This document shows, piece by piece, positions 26,500-37,092 of a stretch of DNA of 64,000 bases. Numbering within the stretch: position 1 is the stretch's first letter; each line of letters opens with the position of its first letter. This DNA comes from Cupriavidus yeoncheonensis (lineage in GTDB: Bacteria; Pseudomonadota; Gammaproteobacteria; Burkholderiales; Burkholderiaceae). The notes beneath the pieces were generated by a model. The model was not told the DNA's origin and did no database searches. It saw nothing but the letters and a program-made list of their open reading frames with translations. Made by a program: the position numbers and the translations under genes. The DNA is taken from assembly GCF_905397275.1 (NCBI RefSeq), contig NZ_CAJPUY010000003.1:62001-126000 (forward strand), in the 5' to 3' direction.

Positions 26500-27564
26500 A
26501 TGGATTTCATCGACGGTTCGCTGTTCCCCGAGAACCAGCAGAAGCTGGTCATTACCGCAGCCCCTTATGGCCCGGAATGGATGCCTTCCGATTTCCCGGA
26601 AGACATCCCGGTGTCCATGGAAGCGCAGATCCAGAAGGCCGTGGATTGCTACAACGCGGGGGCCACCGTGCTGCACGTGCACGTGCGTGAAGCGGACGGC
26701 AAGGGCTCCAAACGCCTGTCCAAGTTCAACGAACTGCTCGCCGGCATCCGCGCCCGCGTGCCGGACATGATCCTGCAGGTGGGGGGCTCGATTTCCTTTG
26801 CGCCCGAGAACGACGGTGACGTGGCCAGGTGGCTGTCCGACGATACCCGCCACATGCTGGCGGAGCTGAAGCCGACGCCGGACCAGGTGACTATCGCCAT
26901 CAACACCAACCAGATGAACGTGGTCGAGCAGATGTGCGCCGCTGACGTGGCGGGCACCTCGCTGGCCGAGCCGGCGAACTATCGCGCCTATCGCGAAATG
27001 ACCATTCCTGCCGGGCCGGAATGGGTGGAAGAGCACATCCGCCGCCTCAGCAGCAACGGCATCCAGACCCACTTCCAGCTTGCCACCATCGCGCAACTGG
27101 AAACGGTGGAGCGGATGATGCGCAAGGGCAACTGCAACGTGCCCCTGATACTGACCTGGGTGGCGATCGGCGGCGGCTTTGAAGCGCCAAACCTCTACAA
27201 CCTCGCGAACTTCGTGCGGGCCTGCCCCAACGGTTCAGTGCTGACGCTGGAAACCTCCATGCTCAACGTGCTGCCGCTGAACATGATGGCCATCGCCCTG
27301 GGCCTGCATGTGCGTTGCGGCATCGAGGACAACATCTGGAGCCAGCGCCGCGACCGCAAGCTGGGCACGGTGGCGCAGATCGAGCAACTGGTGCGCATGT
27401 CACGCGAGTTCGGCCGCGACGTGGCCAATGCGAGCGAGGCGCGGGACATCTACAAGATCGGCACGTTCTACGACAGCGCCGCCGAGACGCTGGCCGAGAA
27501 CGGGTTCGCGCCGAACCGCAAGCCCGGCCAGGTCGGATTCACCAGGCACGCCAGCCGCGCATAA
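26500..27564 (+). CDS. Beta-keto acid cleavage enzyme (BKACE, DUF849)
   Basis: 354 residues; GAGGAGAGAGAC precedes the ATG. Zn-dependent TIM barrel that condenses a beta-keto acid with acetyl-CoA to give acetoacetate and a new CoA ester. ATVLHVHVREADGKGS supplies the two His metal ligands; the segment GLHVRCGIEDNIW near 265-280 and FELAT-like QTHFQLAT are conserved in the family. At 354 residues it is longer than the ~300 typical of Kce, with an extended N-terminus and C-terminus. Pairing with the dioxygenase suggests degradation of a compound that becomes a beta-keto acid. Confidence 0.9.
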   Translation: MDFIDGSLFPENQQKLVITAAPYGPEWMPSDFPEDIPVSMEAQIQKAVDCYNAGATVLHVHVREADGKGSKRLSKFNELLAGIRARVPDMILQVGGSISFAPENDGDVARWLSDDTRHMLAELKPTPDQVTIAINTNQMNVVEQMCAADVAGTSLAEPANYRAYREMTIPAGPEWVEEHIRRLSSNGIQTHFQLATIAQLETVERMMRKGNCNVPLILTWVAIGGGFEAPNLYNLANFVRACPNGSVLTLETSMLNVLPLNMMAIALGLHVRCGIEDNIWSQRRDRKLGTVAQIEQLVRMSREFGRDVANASEARDIYKIGTFYDSAAETLAENGFAPNRKPGQVGFTRHASRA

Positions 27565-27595
27565 GCTGTCACCTACGCCGCGTGTTAGCCGGCAT

Positions 27596-27652
27596 GCCCG
27601 CCGCGCCGCCCCACAGGCATTGCCGGGGCGGCACGGCGGGCATTGTTTTTTT
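27596..27652 (+). terminator. Strong terminator after the BKACE gene
   Basis: GCCCGCCGCGCCGCCCC (27596-27612) pairs with GGGGCGGCACGGCGGGC (27625-27641), one mismatch, and is followed by ATTG and a run of eight T. It ends the TauD-BKACE transcript. Confidence 0.9.
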
Positions 27653-27797
27653 CAGTCCGTCTTCGGCGTGTTGCGCTTTGGCACCTGCTAATTCCACCTT
27701 GATTTACGTCAAGAGTCGCCACCGGCCTCGCCACTATGCTCACGGGCGCTGTCGGGCAGTCTGAACAACAACGAGACGCAGGGGCTAGGGGAGCGAC

Positions 27798-30305
27798 ATG
27801 CCGCATCACACCATGGATATCGAGATCGAGCGCCTGGTATCCAGATCCACGCTGGAGTGCGAGCTGCTGACTCCCGTCAGTGAGGTGGTCGCCAAAATGG
27901 CGAGGCGCCGCTGCAGTTCGATTGTCGTGGTGGATCAGGGGCGAGCCGTAGGCATCTGGACCGAACGCGACGCGCTGGCGCTCGGCGATGATGTCAACGC
28001 CCTGTACAGGCCGATCAGCGCGCTGATGAGCCATCCCGTACAGGCCCTGTCCGGCACCACGCGCCTTGGCGACGCGGTGGTCCATTTCAAGAACCGGGGC
28101 ATCCGCCATTGCCTGGTGGTCGACGACGCCGAGCGCCCGCTCGGCATGCTCACGCAGACCGACCTCGTCATGGGCCACGGTGCGGAATTCTTCCTGCGCA
28201 CCAAGCCGATCGATTCGGTCAACCTGTCCCAGCCGGTCACGGTCGCGCCAGCCACCTCGCTGCTCGACGCCATGCGCACCATGCGCACCGCCGGGCTGAC
28301 CGCCATCGTCGTGCGCTACCCGGGGGATGAGTACGGCATCCTGACCGAGCGCGATATTGTGCGACTGGCCGCCGCCAATGCACTCGGCGGCACGGTGGCC
28401 GAGCATGCGACACGTCCGCTGCGCGCACTAAGGCGGTCGCAGACCCTGTACGCGGCGCGCCAGACGCTGGTCGAACACCGCATCCGCCATGTCGGCGTCC
28501 TCGACGACCAGGACGAGCTGGCGGGTGTGCTGAGCCTGGCCGACATCCTGAGCAATATCGAGTACGAGTACGTGCACGAGCTTCAGCTGGCGCTGCGCGA
28601 GCGTGACGAGGCCTTGCTCGAGTCCGCCTATCACCTGAAGCTGGCCGACCGCGTGTTCGAAGCCACGCTCGACGGCGTCATGGTGACCGACCTGAACGGG
28701 ACGATCGAGCGGGTCAATCCAGCCTTTACGCAGCTGACCGGCTATTCCCGGGACGAGGCCGTCGGCCAGACCCCGCGGATGCTGAACTCGGGGGAACAGA
28801 GCCCTGCGTTCTATCAGGCCCTGTGGCACGAGCTGCGCGAGAACGGCTCCTGGCAGGGCGAGATCTGGAACCGCCGCAAGAACGGTGAACTCTATCTGGA
28901 GTACCTGTCGATCTCGGGCATCTACAACCACGATGGCAAATGCACGCACTACGCCGCCATCTTCTCGGACATCACCCAGCGCCGGATGGACGAAGAGCGC
29001 CTGAATCACCTGGCGATGCACGATGCCCTCACGGCCTTGCCAAACCGTACCCTGTTCAGCGAGCGCCTGAAGCAGGCCATCGCCCGCGCCAAGCGTGCCG
29101 CCCGGCGGGTGGCCGTGCTGTTCATCGACCTTGACCGCTTCAAGCTGATCAACGACACTATGGGGCACGGCGTGGGCGACCAGGCCCTCAAGGTCATCGC
29201 CCGGCGGCTCAAGGAAGCCATTCGCGAAAGCGACACGGTGGCGCGCCTGGGCGGCGACGAGTTCACGGTGATCGTCGAGGAGATCGAGGACATCCGCCAC
29301 GTCGTGCAGATTGCCCAGGCGTTGCTGAACGTGGTCGGGCAGCCGATCGAAGCCAACGGACAGACCGTGTTCGTGACACCGAGCATCGGCATCAGCATCT
29401 ACCCCGACGACGGCACCGACCCGAAGCAGTTGCTGATGCAGGCCGATCGCGCCATGTACGAGGCCAAGGACGAAGGCAAGAACAACTTCCGCTTCTTCGC
29501 CGCGCAGATGACCTCGTCCTCGATGGAGCGGATCACGCTCGAAAGCGAGTTGCGCAACGCCCTGGCGGCGAGCGAATTCCGCCTGCACTACCAGCCGGTC
29601 TTCGACTTGCGCAGCGGGGCCATCGTCAGCGTGGAAGCGCTGCTGCGCTGGCAGCATCCGACGCGGGGCCTGTTGCCGCCCGGCGCGTTCATCACCACGG
29701 CCGAGGATTCGGCCCTGATCGTGCCGATCGGCACCTGGGTACTGCGCGAAGCCTGCAGGCAGGCGCGCCTCTGGATCGAAGAGGGTTTCGAGTTCGGCCG
29801 GATAGCGGTCAACCTCTCCGCGCGGCAATGCCGCCACGAGCAGTTCCTGCATGACTGCACCACCATCCTGAGCGATACCGGCTTGCCGCCGTCCAGGCTG
29901 CAGCTGGAACTGGTCGAGAGCATGGCCATGACCGGCAACGGCATGACGGAATCGCTGCTGGGCGAACTGGCCCGGCGTGGGGTGAGCCTTGCCATTGACG
30001 ATTTCGGGACGGGGTACTCGTCCTTCACCTATTTGCAGACCTTGCCGGTGGATACGCTGAAGGTGGATCGGTCTTTCCTCGCCGGCATCGACGCGCGGCA
30101 GCGTGACGGAGCGATCCTGCGGGCCATGGTCGCCATGGCGCATTCGCTTGGGTTGACGGTGGTGGCGGAAGGGGTGGAGAACGAGGAGCAGTTGCGGTTC
30201 CTGCGGGAATTCGGGTGTGATCGTGCGCAGGGGTTTTTGCTGGCGCGGCCGGTGCCGGCGGAGTTGTTGCGGCGTGCGGGGATTGGGGCTGAGATCACGA
30301 CATAG
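27798..30305 (+). CDS. Cyclic-di-GMP signalling protein with CBS pairs, PAS, GGDEF and EAL domains
   Basis: 835 residues, soluble. Four CBS motifs (two Bateman modules) span about 10-255, a short coiled linker follows (YVHELQLALRERDEALLE), then PAS (about 285-405, VFEATLDGVMVTDLNGTIERVN). The GGDEF domain (about 410-570) has an intact GGDEF at ~485-489 but no clear RxxD inhibitory site. The EAL domain (about 585-830) has EALLRW, the DDFGTGYSSF metal loop and VVAEGVENEEQ, so it may be an active phosphodiesterase. The CBS input suggests sensing of adenine nucleotides. An isolated gene with its own terminator. Confidence 0.93.
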   Translation: MPHHTMDIEIERLVSRSTLECELLTPVSEVVAKMARRRCSSIVVVDQGRAVGIWTERDALALGDDVNALYRPISALMSHPVQALSGTTRLGDAVVHFKNRGIRHCLVVDDAERPLGMLTQTDLVMGHGAEFFLRTKPIDSVNLSQPVTVAPATSLLDAMRTMRTAGLTAIVVRYPGDEYGILTERDIVRLAAANALGGTVAEHATRPLRALRRSQTLYAARQTLVEHRIRHVGVLDDQDELAGVLSLADILSNIEYEYVHELQLALRERDEALLESAYHLKLADRVFEATLDGVMVTDLNGTIERVNPAFTQLTGYSRDEAVGQTPRMLNSGEQSPAFYQALWHELRENGSWQGEIWNRRKNGELYLEYLSISGIYNHDGKCTHYAAIFSDITQRRMDEERLNHLAMHDALTALPNRTLFSERLKQAIARAKRAARRVAVLFIDLDRFKLINDTMGHGVGDQALKVIARRLKEAIRESDTVARLGGDEFTVIVEEIEDIRHVVQIAQALLNVVGQPIEANGQTVFVTPSIGISIYPDDGTDPKQLLMQADRAMYEAKDEGKNNFRFFAAQMTSSSMERITLESELRNALAASEFRLHYQPVFDLRSGAIVSVEALLRWQHPTRGLLPPGAFITTAEDSALIVPIGTWVLREACRQARLWIEEGFEFGRIAVNLSARQCRHEQFLHDCTTILSDTGLPPSRLQLELVESMAMTGNGMTESLLGELARRGVSLAIDDFGTGYSSFTYLQTLPVDTLKVDRSFLAGIDARQRDGAILRAMVAMAHSLGLTVVAEGVENEEQLRFLREFGCDRAQGFLLARPVPAELLRRAGIGAEITT

Positions 30306-30344
30306 CCACCACCTACTCGCTTGCCGGCCACCAGTGCCGGAACC

Positions 30345-30379
30345 AAAACGACGCGAAGCCAGTTGGCTCGCGTCGTTTT
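30345..30379. terminator. Bidirectional terminator after the GGDEF-EAL gene
   Basis: AAAACGACGCG-A-AGCC (30345-30360) pairs with GGCTCGCGTCGTTTT (30365-30379) with one bulged A and an AGTT loop. A and T runs flank both sides, so it can end transcripts from both strands, including the small gene at 30416. Confidence 0.8.
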
Positions 30380-30415
30380 GCATTCAGGCCCGTTTGTGGA
30401 CGAGCCCGCCCCTCG

Positions 30416-30745
30416 TCAGACCAGCGCCTGCAGGCGATCGGCGTTCTGGTCGATCTGCTGCTTGAGCGGCAAGAGCAGGGCGTAGAGACCCATGCAATCG
30501 GGGATGTCGTCGCTCTGGAAGTCCAGCAGGGTCAGGACGGAACGGAGGCCGGCGCTGATGCGCAGGAGGTCGTCGCTGGTTTCGAGGATGTGGTCTTCGA
30601 GGGTGACGGGTGTGCTGGGTGGGGGCAGGGTGGTTTTGGCGAGGCGGCGGGCTAGGGCGCGGTCGGCTTTTGCTAGGTTTTGGGCTAGTTGGGCTTGTTT
30701 TTGGGCGAGGGTGGGATCCTCGGGAACTGGGGTGGTGGGTTGCAT
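30416..30745 (-). CDS. Small DUF1484-like protein of Ralstonia/Cupriavidus type
   Basis: 109 residues from the ATG at 30745 (ACGGAGGTCGCA just upstream). All-helical, with a Gln/Ala-rich first helix (TLAQKQAQLAQNLAKADRALARRL), a Pro-rich hinge, and a C-terminal part ISAGLRSVLTLLDFQSDDIP...MGLYALLLPLKQQIDQNADRL. From memory this resembles DUF1484, a family confined to Ralstonia/Cupriavidus; function unknown. The leader of its transcript is long and highly structured (see 30756-30990). Similar small proteins in Pseudomonas (DUF3077/DUF6124 types) are also preceded by C4-like leaders, which is recollection, not a search. Confidence 0.65.
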   Translation of the reverse strand: MQPTTPVPEDPTLAQKQAQLAQNLAKADRALARRLAKTTLPPPSTPVTLEDHILETSDDLLRISAGLRSVLTLLDFQSDDIPDCMGLYALLLPLKQQIDQNADRLQALV

Positions 30746-31248
30746 TGCGACCTCCGTGTGAGTGATGGAGGCCCGCCGTCCGCTGCTAATCGGGGTGGGC
30801 GGGCACAGGGCAGGGTTAGCAGACCGGCACACACGGAACACCGGCGAGCCCGAAGGCTCCCCCGCCAAGGCCCGCCCGTTGGGTATGGGCGTGCGAAGGC
30901 GTTTCGGACGAAAGAGGAGCCGCTGAGCGGCTCCGTCCGGCGTGTGTTGGGCAGGCTGCTAAACCTGGTCGCCGTTGCATCGGCGACGAGTGAATCTTGA
31001 ACACGGGCGCCAGAGAGGTCAATGCAGCGCCGAAAGCGCGCAACGAATTTTGACACACTGGCTGGAAAGTCCCTACTCCTCTGGGGAAAACTGCTGCAGA
31101 GCGGTCTGAATCTTCGTCGAGGGCAATGGGGAAATTCTCAAACGATCATCGAATTTTCGCTATAGTCTTAGCGCCCCCGGCGCAGTAGGCGGCAGCGACC
31201 ACACCCTGGAGGCAACCAACTTCGAATGCAACTCAAATAATAAAAGTC
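30746..31248. other. 503-bp gap between the DUF1484-like gene and the nuclease gene
   Basis: The left half (30756-30990) is the structured leader described separately. The right half, about 31030-31248, drops in GC and holds the promoter of the nuclease gene; TATAGT at 31161-31166 is a possible -10 box. No further gene is supported. Confidence 0.5.
30756..30990 (-). ncRNA. Structured leader RNA resembling phage C4 antisense RNA
   Basis: On the minus strand, upstream of the small gene, several stems are visible. GAGCC-UUCG-GGCUC around 30846-30859 is a tetraloop hairpin; GGAGCCGC and GCGGCTCC at 30916-30934 form another. A central single-stranded candidate carries CTGCTAA (30822-30816) and GCCCGCCC (30804-30797). 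Both are complementary to segments on each side: TTAGCAG at 30962-30956 and 30789-30783, GGGCGGGC at 30877-30870 and GGCGGGC at 30777-30771, the latter close to the ribosome site. This a'/b' versus a/b layout is the plan of C4 RNA of phages P1/P7, which blocks translation of ant. Identity is by recognition, not search. Confidence 0.5.
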
Positions 31249-32637
31249 GTGGACAACGTCGATTTGCAGATTAAAAAGGGGCCAACAGGGCGAATCAAGG
31301 GACTGCGAAAGCTGCTGGAAGGCATGAAGCGGGAAGATGTTTTGGGGGTGTTATCAAGCTTCTCCCTCGAGGCCGCGGCTCCTCACGGGTACATTCAGTC
31401 GACCGACTTCGACCTTGTTTATGAGGGGCGTACATATCCTCCCAAAGCGGTATTGGGCCTCGCAGCCGAGAGAGTACTTGGTCGTCCATTGAACTCTGGA
31501 GAGTTCTCCGGAGGAGAGAAATCAGCTTGCTTTGCGGTTCTCCAGTCGCTTGACTTCGAAGTTTCCCGGAAAATTACAAAAAAACCGCTTCAGTATGATT
31601 TCCGAGGACTTGAGCGACTGCAGTCGTACGACCGAAGAGAGATCGCGGGGGTCTTCGAACCTGATGCAAAGTTCACGCCCGGAGCTGGTCTCTGGGGCAT
31701 ACAGGGCATTGTCGAGACTCCGGCCAACAGTGGTAGTTTTGTATTCATAGTGACGTTAGGAGAGCCTGTTGAAGGCAATCCCTACCAAGACGCGTTGACG
31801 CTCGACGGGTACCTGATCTGGGAATCCCAAACAAGGCAAAGCCTTCAGTCGCGAGTAATTCAGAAGCTGCTCGCCCATGATCCGCAAGAGCAAAACATTC
31901 ATCTCTTCCTGCGCCCAAATGACCGGGTCAAGTACACATACTTGGGCTTGCTGGAGTACTTTTCTCACGATCCCCAAAAGAACAATCCTGTTCATTTCAT
32001 TTGGAGGATTCAAAACTGGGATCTGAATCAAGAACGATTGGACAGCGTGAACCTGCCCGTTCTTCCACCGCTTGATCCGGCATACTCTCCACCGCATCAG
32101 TCACCCGTTGTTCAAGGACTCGTTCGGGTGCCATCGCCCGCTCACGTTCCACTACCCGCTGCGCCACGGAGAAGAACGGCTTCTCGTGCGAAGGCGAAGG
32201 ACCCCATAGATTGGGCCGAGCGTGACCTTCGGAATCGACAACTTGGCCTTCATGGGGAGAAGCTCGTACTCAAATATGAGATCGATATGCTGCGGGCAGC
32301 AGGCCGTCCAGAGCTAGCAGATCAAGTACGTCATGAGGCGCTCTACGACTCCGCTGCGGGCTTCGACATCGCATCGTTTCGCCCGGACGGTCGCTCTAAG
32401 CGGATCGAGGTCAAGACTACTCAGGGGCCAGCGTCGACGCCGTTCTTTATCTCGATCAATGAGGTCTTGGCATCGCGTGAGTATGCGGATAGCTATTTCA
32501 TTTACCGGGTCTTCGGGCAACAACCCGGAGCTGAGCAAGTTAAGTTCTTTGAATTACCCGGGGATGTTGAGATCAGCTGCGGTCTCCAGCCCACTACTTT
32601 CCGAGCCTATCCGCACGATGAGATAGAACAAGACTAA
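31249..32637 (+). CDS. Putative modification-dependent restriction endonuclease, DUF3427-DUF3883 architecture
   Basis: 462 residues; GTG start at 31249. Three parts are visible. Residues ~25-105 (DVLGVLSSFSLE...YEGRTYPPKAVLGLAAERV...FSGGEKS) match the N-terminal head domain of ScoMcrA-type enzymes. Residues ~130-270 (FTPGAGLWGIQGIV...LTLDGYLIWESQTRQS...YTYLGLLEYFSHDP) resemble DUF3427, a PUA/SRA-like reader. Residues ~335-455 are DUF3883, a PD-(D/E)xK nuclease fold: GFDI...RIEVKTTQGPASTPFFIS...NEVLAS...YFIYRV. Asp in GFDI and Glu/Lys in IEVK are the expected catalytic residues. The gene is lower in GC than its neighbours, consistent with transfer. Biological role is inferred. Confidence 0.78.
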   Translation: MDNVDLQIKKGPTGRIKGLRKLLEGMKREDVLGVLSSFSLEAAAPHGYIQSTDFDLVYEGRTYPPKAVLGLAAERVLGRPLNSGEFSGGEKSACFAVLQSLDFEVSRKITKKPLQYDFRGLERLQSYDRREIAGVFEPDAKFTPGAGLWGIQGIVETPANSGSFVFIVTLGEPVEGNPYQDALTLDGYLIWESQTRQSLQSRVIQKLLAHDPQEQNIHLFLRPNDRVKYTYLGLLEYFSHDPQKNNPVHFIWRIQNWDLNQERLDSVNLPVLPPLDPAYSPPHQSPVVQGLVRVPSPAHVPLPAAPRRRTASRAKAKDPIDWAERDLRNRQLGLHGEKLVLKYEIDMLRAAGRPELADQVRHEALYDSAAGFDIASFRPDGRSKRIEVKTTQGPASTPFFISINEVLASREYADSYFIYRVFGQQPGAEQVKFFELPGDVEISCGLQPTTFRAYPHDEIEQD

Positions 32638-32785
32638 ATTACCCATGTGACCGAGAACGCGACCTTCAACCTATCGGCCAGCAGTCAATTTTTGGGTAAT
32701 ACGCGGACACAGCTTCGAGGCAACCTAGGTAGGTGGAAAGCCTTCACTCCTAATGAAGACATCGCTTCGCAGGATCAAAAAAAAA

Positions 32786-32814
32786 GCCAATCCCGAATCA
32801 GGATTGGCTTTTTT
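32786..32814. terminator. Bidirectional terminator between the nuclease gene and gyrB
   Basis: GCCAATCC (32786-32793) and GGATTGGC (32801-32808) form a stem with a CGAATCA loop, flanked by nine A on the left (32777-32785) and six T on the right (32809-32814). It can end both converging transcripts. Confidence 0.92.
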
Positions 32815-32838
32815 ATCGGAAAATTTCAGTGATGGCTA

Positions 32839-35370
<2,532 letters not shown>

Positions 35371-35579
35371 CTACTCACGGCAAATGCGGAGTCCGGCCAC
35401 GGCGGCACATTGGCCAGGCCCGGGAGGCTCCGCAAGGCGGTTACTAAAAACGGCAAAAGGGGCGGACCGTTTTCGATCCTGCCCCCGCTGCGAGAAGACT
35501 GCCCGTAATGATGCGGGTGTCGGTGCGTGCCGTTTGCTGCTCCGGTATGTCGTTGTCTGCGTGTCCTGTTACCGGATCA

Positions 35580-36707
35580 TCAGATGCGCATCGGCATGAC
35601 GACGTACTTGAAGTTGTCGTCTTCCGGCACGGTGATCAGCGCGCTCGAATTCGAGTCGCCGAGGCTGACCTGCACTTGCTCGCTCTTCAGGTTGGCGAGG
35701 ACGTCGAGCAGGTAGGTCACGTTGAAGCCGATGTCGAGCGCGTCGCCCGAGTAATCGAGTTCCAGCTCTTCCTGCGCCTCTTCCTGATCGGCGTTGGTGG
35801 AGCTGATCTTCAGCATGTGGGTGTCCAGGATGCAGCGCACGCCCTTGAACTTGTCGGTCGTCAGGATGGCGGTGCGTTGCAGCGCCTGCTGCAGCTTCAC
35901 GCGGTCAATCGCAAAGGCGTTCTTGTAGCCCTTGGGAATGACGCGCTGGAAGTCGGGGAACTTGCCTTCCACCAGCTTGGAGATCAGCTCGATATTGGCA
36001 AAGCTGAACTTGACCTGGTTGGCGGCGAGCTGCACCTGCACGGGATCGTCGTTGTCTTCGAGCAGGCGTTGCAGTTCCAGGATGGTCTTGCGCGGGATGA
36101 TGACTTCCTGGCGCGAGGTGGCACCACCCTGCACGCCGGCGGCTTCGGTGTCCAGCTCCACGCCACAGTAGGCCAGGCGGTGGCCGTCGGTGGCGACTGC
36201 CATGACCTTCTTGCCGTCGACGACGAGCAGCATGCCGTTGAGGTAGTAACGGATGTCTTGCTGCGCCATGGCGAAGTGGACCATCGCCAGCAGGTGCTTG
36301 AAGGTCTTCTGCGGCAGCGAGACGCTGGCGTTGAATTCGGTGGCTTCGGCAACGGTCGGGAATTCTTCCGCGGCCAGGGTCTGGAGTGCGAAGCGGCTCT
36401 TGCCGGACTGCACGGTCATGCGCTTGTCGTTGAGCGACAGGGCGACGTCGCCGTCGGGCATGGCGCGCAGGATGTCGAGCAGCTTGCGTGCGGCCACGGT
36501 GGTGGCCACGCCGTCATTGCCCACGCCGCATTCGGCATGCGTGGTGATCTGGATCTCGATGTCGGTCGAGAGGAAGGATACGTTCGAGCCGGACTTGCGA
36601 ATCAGCAGGTTGGCCAGGATCGGGAGGGTGTGGCGGCGCTCCACGATGCCGCTCACGATTTGCAGCGGACGCAGCAGATTGTCTCGCGAGGTTTTGACCA
36701 ATTGCAT
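35580..36707 (-). CDS. dnaN: DNA polymerase III beta sliding clamp
   Basis: 375 residues from the ATG at 36707 (MQLVKTSRDNLL, the normal beta-clamp start; the open frame reaches 36767). Ring-shaped dimer that holds Pol III and many other enzymes on DNA. Three clamp domains are complete; RRHTLPILANLLI near 30, LNGMLLVVDGKKVMAVATDGHRLAYC near 160-185 and the conserved C-terminal end YVVMPMRI, whose M-P-M-R-L/I residues line the peptide-binding cleft. Lies between dnaA (385 bp upstream) and gyrB (215 bp downstream). Confidence 0.98.
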   Translation of the reverse strand: MQLVKTSRDNLLRPLQIVSGIVERRHTLPILANLLIRKSGSNVSFLSTDIEIQITTHAECGVGNDGVATTVAARKLLDILRAMPDGDVALSLNDKRMTVQSGKSRFALQTLAAEEFPTVAEATEFNASVSLPQKTFKHLLAMVHFAMAQQDIRYYLNGMLLVVDGKKVMAVATDGHRLAYCGVELDTEAAGVQGGATSRQEVIIPRKTILELQRLLEDNDDPVQVQLAANQVKFSFANIELISKLVEGKFPDFQRVIPKGYKNAFAIDRVKLQQALQRTAILTTDKFKGVRCILDTHMLKISSTNADQEEAQEELELDYSGDALDIGFNVTYLLDVLANLKSEQVQVSLGDSNSSALITVPEDDNFKYVVMPMRI

Positions 36708-37092
36708 TGAATTTATCCTTCGTCGTTTGTCGTCGGCGACCGCAAACTCCAGGCAACTCCAATTCACTTAGAAATCAAGGAGTTAATATGCCATTGTACC
36801 AAGGATAAGCCGCTGCGGTGAAGCGGGGCGAAACCGCCGGAAGTGGGGTCTGTGCACAAAAAGCCACGATGCTGGCTGCGCACTTTCCACCGCACTTCCC
36901 GCATTCCGTCCCGACTCACCGCAAAGCCTTATCTGTGGCTGACACTGCACACGGCTGCGGCTGGGCCGATATTGTTTAACAGGCGCCCCGGAGTCTCCTC
37001 CAGTGACGCCGAACCTACAGTATGCCAGCCTCGTCGGCCGGCTCTTCAAAATCCGTCGGGCCCGGTTTCCCGGGCCCGCGTCCACCCAAAAC
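36708..37092. other. dnaA-dnaN intergenic region
   Basis: 385 bp, probably with the dnaN promoter. TGTGCACAA at 36851-36859 is a variant DnaA box in reverse orientation (TTGTGCACA); the same variant occurs in the origin at 39109-39117. No gene is supported. Confidence 0.5.

Noticed and set aside
32647..32832. A 61-codon open frame after the nuclease gene
   Set aside because: It runs straight through the strong bidirectional terminator at 32786-32814 and has no family character.
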